Of a stretch of 64,000 nucleotides of DNA, positions 1-14,100 are shown one piece after another (the stretch's first letter is position 1; each line of letters opens with the position of its first letter). The notes under the pieces were generated by a model. That model was not told the origin of the DNA. It ran no database searches and saw nothing but the letters and a program-made list of their open reading frames with translations. The stretch covers positions 294,086,466 to 294,150,465 of the forward strand of contig CM057009.1 in NCBI GenBank assembly GCA_029891345.1, read 5' to 3'. The DNA comes from Dryococelus australis. Its lineage: Eukaryota > Arthropoda > Insecta > Phasmatodea > Phasmatidae. The position numbers and the translations under genes are program-made.

Positions 1-447
1 GTTATTTAAGGTTACGAGCACAGGGCCTAGGTCAAGGTCACCAAGATCCAATATGGTGATCGGGTGCCAACACTACCTGGCTGCCCCAGGCCACCTCGAC
101 AACCGAGGCGGCTGCTGGCGTCGAACTCCGATGCATAATACCTGTCCCCGACGCATAATAACCTTACTACTTAAAATTTATGTCGTCTTTCATTCAAACA
201 CGCCATTTAACACGAATTTTCATGTGTGGGAGTTACAGAAATGCGCACACATGCAGGCAGAATGCTGAATGATTTTATTAGGTTAAATCAATGCTTCAAT
301 TTTTTTAATCGATAAAGCATGCAGAGAAACGTGTCTTTGTATTTCGTATCAGTATGTTCACGATAGTTGAAAATTATAATCTTATCATGAAACACTTAAC
401 ATGCCTTTAAATGAGTATTCGTGACAACGAAACACCCAGTAGCAGAA
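1..447. other. Upstream sequence, nothing recognised
   Basis: This is the 5' flank of the carboxypeptidase. I recognise no gene or repeat here. An arthropod initiator-like TCAGT occurs near 349, but four ATGs lie between it and the start codon, so I do not call a promoter. Confidence 0.4.
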
Positions 448-747
448 ATGGCTTCTAAAATTCTGTGCCTGTTTATCTTGGCTGTAGGGCCAGAATTGGC
501 CAGTAGCTACACCAATTTTCTGCTAAGGACTCCAGTCAAAGAAGAGCACAGGACGTATCGCGAGGAAGATGTGGGCACAAAGTTGATTCTCACCAGGTAC
601 ATAGATGCTGGGAACATCGAAGAGGCCCGAAACCTCTCCAAAGTAACAGGAGATCTGTTCCCTGAAGATATTCCTAGTTATTCTGGGTTTTTTACTGTAA
701 ACAGATCGCACGACTCAAACCTCTTCTTCTGGTTCTTCCCGGCTGAG
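448..747 (+). CDS. Carboxypeptidase exon 1
   Basis: This exon encodes residues 1-100. I chose the ATG at 448 because a hydrophobic stretch of signal-peptide type follows it directly, and the same frame upstream (from 421) begins with GTG rather than ATG. The exon ends in codon phase 0 at GAG before a GTAAAG donor at 748. Its C-terminal third carries PSYSGFFTVN and LFFWFFPAE, which are highly conserved at the start of the mature S10 domain. A non-coding 5' exon upstream cannot be excluded. Confidence 0.9.
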
Positions 748-2087
748 GTAAAGTGTTTTCAGGCGCATGTGTATTTGACAAGGATAGCATTCATTTCGAA
801 GATTTCAAGGTATATAAAATATAGTAAATAGGATATAAATTAAAACTTAACTTTACAGAAGTACTTACAAAAATAAAAGTGAATTGAAGAAATTTCAGGA
901 ATATAACTGACATGATCATAGTTGTGAGGTCTGATATACTAAATGCTTGTTTCTAATTGCATGTTTTTTATATCGGACTCAAATTATTTCAAAACGACAT
1001 GCCCGATACTTTAACTGAACCCCCAAATATTGCGAAAGATATGTGAAATCTTTTCAATTTTCGTACCCAAATTGTAAAGAATAGAAAACTGTTGCTTACA
1101 ATAAATTGAACGTATAACATCCTAAATCTGCAATTTATATAAGTAGATCGTTTATAAGAGACGTGGATCAATTTTAAAAAAAGAATAATCGTAAAAGTTT
1201 TTTTTATCGACAATTAATTTATTTTTCATCAAAAATACATCTTTTCATTAAAATTATTCAATTTTTCAACAAAAATTAATTTTTTTCATAAAATACAATC
1301 GCTTTTTAACAAAAATTACCTAAACTTAACCTAAATCATGCGAACTGTCTTCCCACTTTTTAATAAAATTTACAACAATTTATAAAAAGTAATAAAAACT
1401 TTTGCCAAATCAGAAAAGTGGCACAAAGAAAATACTATTTTTTTCCCCCCAAAAAAACAAATAGTTGAGACTAACTTTTCATAAATTTTTTTAATGAAAA
1501 TTATATTTGCTAACTTATGACCACAAAAGAAAACAATATTACAATATTGTTCAAAATACAGATAGGCAACACCCTCCTCACATGATGTGTAGCATAGGCA
1601 CCAGAGCATCACCCGTGAAACATTATTGTCCAGGACGTCGAAAGAAACACTAGGCTGGAGTTTCATTTGTGTTTTGAATGAAAACTGTGGGTCTTACGCA
1701 CTTGAAACAAGATGACCATTTTTGTAACTTAAGTGATACTGCTCAATAGTCCGGCATCAAACATTCCAATATCCCGACGGTACAAAATTAGTATACAATA
1801 AGTGGGTAGCCAGCCATGTTATTTTCATTACCGTGGAAGGCATAAACAAATGTTTGCTGTTGGTTGAGGATCCCAATAAACAGAAAACAATGTTCGGAGA
1901 ATGTCATTTAATGTCACATAGTTTCCAATATTTCGGGATATTACAGTTTTCAAATGTGATATTCATAGGCACATTCCTCCCTTAATATTGTACTTAAGCA
2001 CAAAGTGTCCTATATATCTTCTACTTAATTTTTTGTAAGGAATCGCCACCCAGATTTTGTCGATGAATTTTCGATACACATTGTATG

Positions 2088-2123
<36 letters not shown>

Positions 2124-5100
2124 GTTATTAAAAAAATTAATGATAATTGAATTTGATACTAGTGATTACCCAAACGATATTTATATAATATACCACAAAT
2201 TAATAAAAAAACGATAAGCAAAATGAAAGCTGAAAATAATGGAAAAATAATGACATAATTTGATAGCCAAAGATAAAAAATTATAAGCAATTAAAGCTGT
2301 TAACAAAGAATTTAAAAATGCAAAGGCGTTGAAAAATCGTTGTCAAAAATGAGATAATATTTGAAGAATATAAAATTTGTCTTTTCGAGGAAAATTTAAT
2401 ATTTAGAAAAATTACTTTAATAATATCTTATAAACATGAAGTCTATAATAATTAAAACAAATAAAATTGTATTGAGTTACAAAGATGACAAAACAATAAT
2501 TTTTGAAAATTAACTTGATAAAGTACCATATGGATACATGAAAGAAGATTAAAAATAAATAAAAATTATATAAATTATAAAATAAAAAAAATTAAGAATA
2601 TCTTTTATTGAAAAATGTAAACCACCAAGTATATTTTTCACAATTCAAAACGAAATTAAAATCTGAAACATAATTGTATTAGGTTATTTCCAGCAATATA
2701 AATCATAATGAGAATGATTTATAAAACCAGAAAATTTTTAGATTTCAATTTATTTTCATTATTTCTAAAATGTACTTTCAATTCAATATCCTCATATTTC
2801 TCATAAATACCAGTCAGATGTTCTAAATTTATATTTAATTTCCCACTGTTTAAAAATGCTTTCATTCAATCAAATTATATAACTAATATTTTAATAATAA
2901 AATTACAAATATAGAAATTTTAAAACCTTTGATAATTATAATAATTTCAATTTCAGCACCATCAGATATTTGATTATTAATTGTATAAAATAACAGGTAA
3001 ACTGGCTCATAAACAATTGATTCCCTGGAAATAAAATTTTTTTTGGTTCATAAGTGGCAATAATATTAGTTTTTCAATAATTTAATTAATTAAATTTTAT
3101 AAACAATCAATTTGCTAAATAACAATTAACATTAATATATAAATAATTGAATTTAGGGATTTTTGAACACAATAAATTTTTAATAACTTTATGTTTTTTC
3201 AAATTCTAACATAACTGTTAATCTGTCATCTAATTTTGTATCATATTTACTATTAATATTTATTATACGCGTTACATTATTTGTTTCCAAAAAAAAATAT
3301 TATCAGTTTTAAATGGCCTATATAATTTTATAGTTTTTTCTAATGATTCAATGACATACTGACCTATAGGAATAATAAATTTTTCATTTGTATCAGCAAC
3401 TGTAAGGATATTATGTATATTTGGTGTTAAATATGTTGAATTAATTCTAATAAAGTTAATAGAATGTTCATCTTGAAGAATATCATAATGAAGTTTTTTT
3501 TATATAGAATACTTACTTCTTAACTTGAAAACTTTATTCTTCTTTATTATAAAATTGTTTATTAAATTAATAAAATTGATTGAGTAATTGGTGTTTTAAT
3601 GAATGATGAAAAATTTATAAATTAAATTATTGTGATTTAATACCATAAAATATTAGAGCTATAATTGCTGGTCCTTGTAATTGTGATTAAACGTAGATGA
3701 AGATTAATTTTATATAAAAGTTTGGTTAAATTTTATTAAACTACATGTTTGTTCAAAAAATCTAAATAAAGAAAATATGCTAAATTAATGGATAATTTCC
3801 AAATTTTATCAACGAAAATGAAAGATGAATGATTTTTTTTAATAATAGTGATGAAATGATTTCTTAAGATGTATGTGAAGATAAACCATTAGCTAAATTT
3901 AACAATGTAATTTTATAAATTCAAAAACAAAACTATATACTATGTATAGAAATTATGAGCTTTATTATAAACCAACTGTAAATTTTAATTCTGATATTAA
4001 TTATTACTCATTTTGGGGGCGAAGGCCGTTACATGTGATTGATTGTTTATGTAGAAAAATAACTGTAGTTAAAGATAATAATTTACTACAGGAAGAAATA
4101 CAAATATTGATTCTTTTTATTTAGCTCAAATTTATTCGAGAGTTCTAAAACAAATGCTAAGATATGTTACAAATTTTTTTATGAATTTTTCGTCAAGATG
4201 ATAGAAATGTTCGTAATGATTTTATTGGTGCAGATATGTCTTATGAAAAATTTATTGACATTTGATAAAAATGTTGGAATTAAGATTTTATAATTATTAC
4301 TATAGACAGGAATAGAAAAAATAAGTGTTGTAAAGATACAATTAAATTAATGCATTTATAAACATTTAAAACATTTATTTATTCTAAACCCATGCAAATT
4401 GTGGGGGGTAAAACATATATTAAAACAAAGTCAGTGACCCAGGAAAACCGAACACTAAAAATATTAAACAAATTCAGAGATGAAGAGTATCTCCACAGTA
4501 AATTTTTCAATTAAAAATTACTACAAACATGTTTTATGTTCAATAAATTATCTAATTCCAGGGCATGAGATTCCAGGCCCTGGAAGGAATTATTTCTAAA
4601 TTTTATATTGAATTTTGATGTTATCTAATGAAATATTTAATTTTAATTTCATAAAACTTTTAATAGCTTCTGGATTGAAAGAAAGTTAAACATTAAGTGT
4701 TATAAATTATCTAAATAATATTAATTTTTTAAATACTGATGATAAAAATTTGAGGGGTAACAAATTGTTACCCATAATAAAAATTTATTCAGCAACACAT
4801 GAAATATTTAAAAATTTTATCACGAATGATACAACTTTCGCAGGAAACGACCAAGTATTATAAATGATAAATTCTCTGAATCACCAAATGATTTAGAATC
4901 CGCTTTGTATATACAAAAGAATTAGTACATTTTCAAAGGAATGCTGCATTTTATGAATATAAACAATTAACTAACTGATTAATTAGAGCTGGTAAAAATA
5001 GTTTATCTTTATTTGGCATAAAATGTAATAGATAAAATGGAATTATTTTTAAAAGAAAAAATTGTTCGAGATTTATAAAATATTAGTATATAATTTATTC

Positions 5101-8100
5101 AGTGTTTATTCAATAAGTACCAAGAATACCGAAAAAAAAGTAACAATAATATTATGTATAAAGTGTGGGAAATGTATAAATGTTGTAACTGAAAAAATAA
5201 ATTATAAATGAAAGTATTATATTGATATTGAAAATTATTTTAATTTTTACTGATAATAAATTTTATTATATTTTGTAAATTCTCAGGTAGCAGGAAAATA
5301 CAGCTACTATTATTTGTTTAGTTATTATTACTTTAAAAATTATTAAAAACATCTTCGACTTTATTTTCATATTTTTAAATTTGTCTTCTGGAAATATCAT
5401 CAAATTTTGAACAGTTAATTTCATTTATTCGATGTTAGAAAATTAATTAATATCGATTGATTGATATTTATTTAAAAAAAAACAGTTCTTTTTTCTCTAA
5501 CAGATTTATTATTTATATAATTCACAGTTGTTTGGATTCTTGTTAAGTTTTGTGTTTCCTTTACTATATTGATAAAAAAATTGATAATATTTTGGTTAGA
5601 ATATTTTTCCTATTGATTAATTGTAAGAACATTGTTTTGTATTACTGATTAATTGATTGGTTTTCTGTATATAGATACAATTTTTTATATATTTTATATT
5701 GATAGATATGGATCTGTTTATATATTTTGTCGCATCGTCTTTAAAAAACTACAAAATGTCATCAAAATTCAGTTATTTTCTTAATTGATATTTAAAATTT
5801 TTATTTTTTGGGTAATTTGTCTCCTTTTGTTCGATATTAACGTCGTTCTTTTATTTTATTTCCTTTTTTGAACTTTCAATAATTTTTTATTTGTTCATTC
5901 ACTTCTTTCAATTTATAATTTTGTTGCAATATATTATTAATAAAACTCAATAAATTATTAAGATTATAAACATCTTTTTATCAGAATTCTTTTTTAATAA
6001 TATTAAAATTATTTAAATGGAGGTAAACCTTAAAAATAAAACAATTCTAGGTTATACTTTATTAACCAAGCTTGATTTCTTTTAGATAATAATAATAATC
6101 CTATGTTTAATGGAAAAATATTTCAGATATTTTAGAATATAGAGATGTAGAAGATACATTATATACTAAGGTTTCTAAAATATGTAAGCAAAATCCATCA
6201 GAAATAGTTTGTAGACAAATCACTTACCAACCTAATTATCATGAAGGTTAAGCAATTTATAAATCAGAACCAAGCTTATATGGAATTATTTTCTTTTCTA
6301 TGCTTCGTGTAGATAAATAATTTGAATATATAGTGTTTTTCAAGAACATTTACCTTAAATTAGAAAAAAATTGTGAATATAGGTTAATATAAAAATTAAA
6401 ACTTTACTCAAAAGAAATCAATAAAATAAAGATAATCATGTGTATAATTTAAAGAAACTGGAGATATAGCTATGGATCTAATACAAGACAAAATATTGAA
6501 ATTGAATGAGTACAGATAGAAGATTTTTTTTGAAAATATGGTTACAAGAAAAACCCACAAAAATTATGAAACCAAATATTGTTCCACAGATTCAATATCC
6601 AATTCTTAGACAATTATTTACTATTAAAATAATTTGATAATGAAATTAATTGTGATAATTTTATTATCAGATCACAAAGAAAAATTAATAATATATGTTT
6701 AAATATAATCAAAGACATACACCCAAATTGAAAATAAATTTTAAGATTTGAATATGAAACAAATTCTACAAATACATTTCAAAAATTAAAGAAAACTTTA
6801 ATATCACAGCTAGACGAAATTATTTTAGAAGAAATAATATTAGAGAAAATTATATATTAGATAGTATTAACACACTTCATTACTGAAAATAAAATTTACT
6901 TCATAAAAAATTAAATAAAAGCTGTTAATGATCATGTTAGATAAAAAAATTAATAATTGTAAACATTTGAAGCATAACAAGTAATTATAGTTACACCCAA
7001 GTAACACATTTATTGATAAAAAATAAAAATGTTATGAAATTCAAGGGCATAACCACCATCTACACCCTTAAGACATTTTTAAAATAAAATTGCATCATAT
7101 TTATTTATCCAACTATTGTGTTAATTATCAAATCAAGCCATCAGCTTAGTTTTCAAACCTTTTTAACCTATATATTGTTCAGAATAATTAAATTTCAAAA
7201 TTTTATATTCATAATTATGTTCTTGTATTATTTCATCATTCGTGAATTTTAATATATAAGTTGTTGTATTATAATTTAAAACTTTACCAATATTGAATAA
7301 TTATTTTGACATATATGCTGTATAACATATTCACTTTTATTTTATTTTACTAATTCTAACTATTTCACCAATTTTATAGTTTGGTTCAGTGGAGGTAATA
7401 ATATCTTCTGGATTATTCATTATCTTTCATTTTCAGTGGATAAATTTTCATCAGCAGGATTTTTCAATATTCTATTATTTTTATTAATTTCAATTATTTT
7501 CATATTAATAGTCCTCTGTGTAGTATTATTGTATTCTTTAATTAATGTATGTAAAATTTCTACCCCTATAAATTTTCATTTAAAGCAATTTTTTTAAATT
7601 TAATTTAAAAGTACTATTAAATCTTCAAACAACACTGCCTCTAAGTTTACTAAATGTTGAATTATATTTATTAATATATTTTCTTTCATTATTTAAATTT
7701 TGAATAATAATATTCTTTACCATTTCCTTTATGTAAACTTTTAGGGTATTTATTTTGGAAAATTTATTCTCAACCTTTAATAATATATTCACTAGATTTA
7801 TGATTAACTGGAATAGCAAATCCAAATTAGGGGAAAAATCGATAATTGTTAATATATTTATTTCCTTTATTAATTTTTCGAAATGCCATTTTAATCTCCA
7901 GAATACATTCATTCATATCAGCTTGCCATAAATCAACAATTCCATTTTCAAAAACTTCTTTTCTAGGAAATGATTTTCTCACTGGTTTATATAATCCATC
8001 AATATATCTTCATGAATGCTAAAAAATTTATTTTTATTTACTTATGAATTTTCAGAATTTCATTTTAAAACACATACTTTTTTGTAATATTTCCTTTGAT

Positions 8101-11100
8101 CGTATTCTCAATTTTTATATTATTGTCTCTAGTTATATTTTTATACTTTAAATACCAAGTATTACCTATTTATATAAAACAATTTTTTAAATATTTCTTC
8201 AAAACTATTAACATGATAATATTAACTAAAACTCTTTAGCAATTTGAATTAAATCAGCTAATTAAAATACAATTTCCATTTTAATAAGAATTGGTTTAGA
8301 AAATCTATAACAAGATATCTTCTGTCAATTCTCAAAATAGATCAAATCAAATAACTATATTAATTCTTAAAACTGTACAATAAAATATAAATGAACAATA
8401 ACTCAATCCAGTATGCATTTTAAAATATTGACCAGCTTTATCATTAGTTAATTTTCCAGTTAAATTTTTTGTTTGTAATCTATTCGATTCAGAGATTCTA
8501 AATTTACAATATCATTTGGTGCAATATGAATTGCAATATTGGTTAATCTTTTATTTCCATTTCCATACTTATTATATTTAATTTTACCTTGTAAAATAAT
8601 GATTTACCTTAAATATATATATTATTATTTGATTGAAATGCATTTACTTTTAAAAACTACATATCTTATTTATCTTCCTACCGAGTTCAATAATTTTGCT
8701 GTTATTTTCACTAATTTGTTTATTAATTATATTAATACATTGACTATTTTAATAAACAATCTCTGCTTTAAATTTATTTAGTTTATAATCAAATGTTTTA
8801 TGTCTTTAGCACATTGGTTAGTTTCACTAAAAATACCAATCTTCTATTGATGCTTAACTTAATAATTAAACTCAGATTTTAAAACAAATTAATTTTTAAA
8901 TTTACGGAGAAATTTATTTCTTGCATGATTATTTACCCTATATTTTAAAGCAATATTGTTTTTTAAATTTTTTTTTAAGTTTATGGTTTTATCACTATAA
9001 TTTATAAGAAATTAAGATTTTCAACTCCATTTTCAGAGGAAGATATTTTTTTAATATAAAATCTAATTTTTTTAATATAATTATTTAATTCACTTTTCAA
9101 AGCAACAACATATTTACATTATAAATATTTTTACTTTAAAAATAATACATCAATTCATTTTTAATTCGTAATTATTCAAACTAAATTCTATTGTAATACT
9201 GTAATCAGGAATTTTATCATTAATTACATAAGGAATCAAAATATTTACATTCATGTGTGATATTTATTTGTTCTTTCAGCAAAATTGTCAAATTTGTATT
9301 TTTTTATTATAATCATTTACATTAGTTTTATAAAGTACATAATTTTTTAAAATGATCAAATTTGTCTTTTTTATGTATTTATTTCACTCAGTTTACAAAG
9401 CTACATAATTTTCCAAATTATCATATATGTAATTTTTATATAATTATTTAATTCAGTTTTCAAACCTGTCTTTTTAAAATTATCAAGTTTAGCATTTATA
9501 ACATATTTAGTCAAACCAGATGCATGAGCAAAGATGTTTAATAATTAAGAATGAAAATAATTAATGTAAATTTAATTGCACCTGGAATATTAATATATAT
9601 AGTTGATAGAATTATTTTATCTAATACATAATTCATGTTTTTGTGTTGATTTTTAAGTCATTCTTCGAAATCATTACATTTTTTCATATGTATTAAAATT
9701 TGTATTTGGAATACATTTTTATTCTATCATCAATTTAAAAAAATGTATCCCAACAACTGGATAATGGTGTTCCGAATAAATATGTCATTTATTAATAAAG
9801 AAATTATCTTTCAAAAATTGTCTACTTTAGAAAATAAATTTCATTCTACTAAACATAAATTACCACACATAACACATTCAAAATTTTGTATGCTCTCATC
9901 ATTATAATAAATTTGGTAACTATTAAAATATTTAATCACTTCTATAGGAATATTCCCACCAAATGAATAGAAATAAGAATATTAATTTGATAAAAACAAT
10001 CCCAATGAGTAGCAGGATTGCAGATGTCTAAATTTATAATTCTGCATGCATTTTAATTAATTTTATTTGGTAAATCATCTGTCCTATAAACATTTCTAAA
10101 AAAAATATGTTTAATTTCTTTACATAATTTTTATAACAATATTTGATAATAGAATTATTTCAAATATTTTGGGAATTTCGCTTTTTTTTTTTTTTTTTTT
10201 GCTATGTTACCTTCACCCAGTTTATTTTAAATTGCTAAATAATGAATTCTTTGTTCTTCTCATTCTTGTTTATTTTCTAATTTATTCAAAAGAATTGTAA
10301 ATTGTGGAGTCTCCTCCATGTAACAAACTTATAGCTCCTGAAATTGCCAATGCAATAGATAAAAATCCACCAGTTTGAAAACCAAATCACGTTCTTTCCT
10401 TCAATAAATTTGTAATTATTGGTATTTGTAATGTTAGTAAAAATCATTTATATTATTAATTTTTTTAAATTTGATTTTTAGTTACATAGTTATCAATATA
10501 TAATGCTTTTAATTGATTAATAGGATTGTAAAATGTCATATTTTATATCTCCATTTATATCAAAAAATTTTTATATATAGATATATTTTTTTTTTTTACC
10601 TTCGTGGTTGGGACTCATTTTGTACCCCAACTATAAACGAATTTTAATTCTCCAACATATTTTTTTTTAATTATACATAATTCCATAAACAAAAGCAGAA
10701 GCAATTATTTCACCAATTGGTGTTTATTTATTTAATATAATTTCTTTAGCTTCTTGTTGTAAAATCTTATCACCTTCATGTTTATATTCTAAATCTGTAT
10801 CATCCCTATAAGCAATAACTTGATTTTTACATAGTCAGTGTATTATATAAATTCCTTTACCCCCTCTTTCCTATCTTTTACCTAATTTTGTAAAAGGACA
10901 ACAAGTGTAACCAGGTAAACTCATTTCTGGCAAATTTAAATTATTTAAATTCCAATTCACGATTCCTTTCCTAGGATGTTCGTATATCGGAAAAATAATA
11001 AGGAATAACGTTTAAAACTCTTACTAGATCAAGAATTTCTTTAGGATCATTAATTACAAAATCAGAAAATTTATTGTTTTTCGCAGTCATAATAATAACT

Positions 11101-14100
11101 TTTCCATTAATTATTTTGTTTTATTTCCAGTATTTTGGTCACCATGAATGATTTATATCCTATAAATTAATTTTCTCACATCAGTCATCCACATATATTC
11201 GTTAGGTCTATTTTTATATTTTTATTTCTTTCACCAGATTTTGGCATTATTATGAATACATTTTTCTGGTGTATTTGGTTCTGACCAAGATGAAGGCCTT
11301 TTTATAAATTTTTCATATATTGAATTAATAATAATATATTTCCAACTTTTATTTGAATTATTATTTTTATTTGGATGATAAACAAAATTGTTTCTTAAGC
11401 TATTCTAGGTAAACTATCTTGTTCATCGTCATTAAATAAACCAAAACTTTTTATTCATTAAAAAAAGGCAATTCTTAATTTTTATTTTTTCATATTCAAC
11501 GTCTTCTGAATTCTTTTATCTTATAAAATTGTCTATTATTTATTTACTTCTAGATATTGGTTTTCATTTTTTAATCATATATAATATTTTTTACTATATA
11601 TACGAGTTAAAAATATAAAAATTTTGAGAAGCAAACATTCCCTCTAACAGAACAAACACAAATAATATAAATAGGTATAATAATTGAATAAAGTTTGATA
11701 TAAATATCGGTAATGGATATTTTTTTCTCCAAATTATGTTTATGAATAATTTAGGTAACAACAAATAATAGTGCTAGTAATTATGGTGAAAATGAAAATA
11801 CTGAAAGAACTGAATTTTTTTTTGTTTCATTTAAATTTTCTATGGACAAATAATTGAAGCAATTGATCATCTTTGTTTAACTAAAACTATAATGCATACT
11901 TTAATTAGTTCACCATCAGAAAGATTTTTTTTAGAATGGAATGCTGTTGATAATAAATACACTGCAAAATTATATTTATACTAATAAAAAATGAAATTAA
12001 TTATCCATTAAGATATTTGTTTGGTTATTGCATAGATAACAATAAAAAATATTTAAAGGTGGTTATATACTAACTCTTTTTAGAAATTAATTTGGTAATA
12101 ATTGTTTATTTATTTATCGAATCAAAGATTCTGATGGGACAGTTCATATATAGTTATGCTGATCTATGAAATGTTGTAATTCAAAGATTACAAACTATGT
12201 GGCCAATTGTAGAATATGAAGGCAATACAGAAAATGCTTTAAAAGAAAAAAAAATTTAAAAATCGAACAACACACATTAGTTTCATTTCTTGACAAATTT
12301 TATAAAAAGCTGTTCCGCAAAATGCAAGAAAATTTAATTCTCACATAAAAGATCAATTTAATAATTTACAATTCGATATGCCTGATTTTGTAGTAGTTGG
12401 TTTTCAAATTAACAGATAATATCTTAACGAGTAAGTTCATTCTTCTATGTTTGATCATTGTGATTTAAGAAATATTTATGTTACAAATGGAAGAAATGAA
12501 ACTTTTCCTAAAGAAATCTGGAATTTAGATTTTGATGCTGGATTTTTCCATAAAAAGTTCTAAGTATATTACGATTTTATAAATAACTAAACAAAGACTA
12601 CTAAAATTAAAGAAATTGTGAACTTTAGTATAAACCAACTATAAATCATGACTGCGAATGAAATTATTATTCTTTATTTGCTAGAAGACCATTTTAGATA
12701 GTTGATTGTGCTTACAGAAAGACAACAATGGTTATATATAAAACAAATATAAAAATTAGTGTGATTTTAATCCAGCTAATACAATATGTTATGTTACATT
12801 GATTAGTCAAAAAAATTTTAATTATGATATATTGAAAGAAATAATCACAGAATATGTATAAAATTTTATATTAAAAAAAGAAAGAAAAATTTGCTGAAAA
12901 AATATTGTTTATCTTGTTCTTGGATTATTATCAATAATTTATTATTTTTAACATTTTATTAATATGTTTACAATCAAGAAAATATAACATTATTTATAAA
13001 CCAGAAGTTGTTTAATTGTTTACATTAGTAAATGGGAAAAGTTAATTACTCAATAAAATGTGTTGATAGTTTTATATATATATATTTAGATCTATTAATT
13101 AATTTTTCATTAGAATATAAAAATATTTTTCTAAGTAAAATTTTTATGTTAAAAGTATTATACACAAATTTTAAATAAAGTTTTAATACTAATAAAATAT
13201 TTTATATTAAGTTTTATATGCTTACAAATATTGATTATATTTGTACTTTAGATTTGTATTAAATTTCTGTTGAATTAGATAATAAATTCATGGAGATTTG
13301 CCAAAAACATATAATGAAAATAACTCTGATGAATTGGAATTCATAATTGGATTTTATATGATTTAATATTGTAAAGTTAAAATGCATAAATTTAGTTTCA
13401 AAGATGTTATTAAATTTATTTCTTAAAGAGTTCTTAATCACATATATCTAATCTCTTTTTAGTAAAGTAAGAATAAACAGTGCTCTTTATTTTGCCTCTC
13501 TACTTTACTCTGTAAGAGTTTTCCTTGTTCATGGCTAGAATATGTTTCAGCGAAAATTGTAAAATGAACTTTTTTGTAAAGGAAATCGAAAAATTAAAGA
13601 AAATTAAAGCTTTATTTTAAAAAATACAGTATGTAAATCGACAAAATATAAAATTTTTTGCATCAGTTGAGATAAATTTCTATAAATTAATTTATATATT
13701 TTTAAGGTTATATTAAATTTTTGTGGATAACTCCAGCCTAATCAACTATATAAGTATTAAATTATACACAAACTTTTTGTGAAAACCATTGTAGGTTTTC
13801 AAATGGTATTCTAATATAGAAAGACTCACCATATTTCTGTATAAGATTAATATGATTTCTATTCTTTGAATGAGACATCCAGTTTTTTCACAAAATATTC
13901 CAATTTTTTAATGGGTTCTTTTCAATTTCATACCTCAGTATATATAGTCGAAAAAAATAACCACTGATATAAATGCAGACAAATGTTCATGTTGGCACGT
14001 CCGCAAAATAAAAAAGGATGGTACTGAGGAAAAATATGTAAAAGGTTGTAGAAAGATGCAAGAAGAAAATGGGCTGGTGTAATTTGCTTTTTTTGTGGAA

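Noticed and set aside
340-447. Core promoter of the carboxypeptidase at the TCAGT near 349
   Set aside because: No convincing TATA box or DPE, and a leader from there would contain several upstream ATGs. A transcription start cannot be fixed from sequence.
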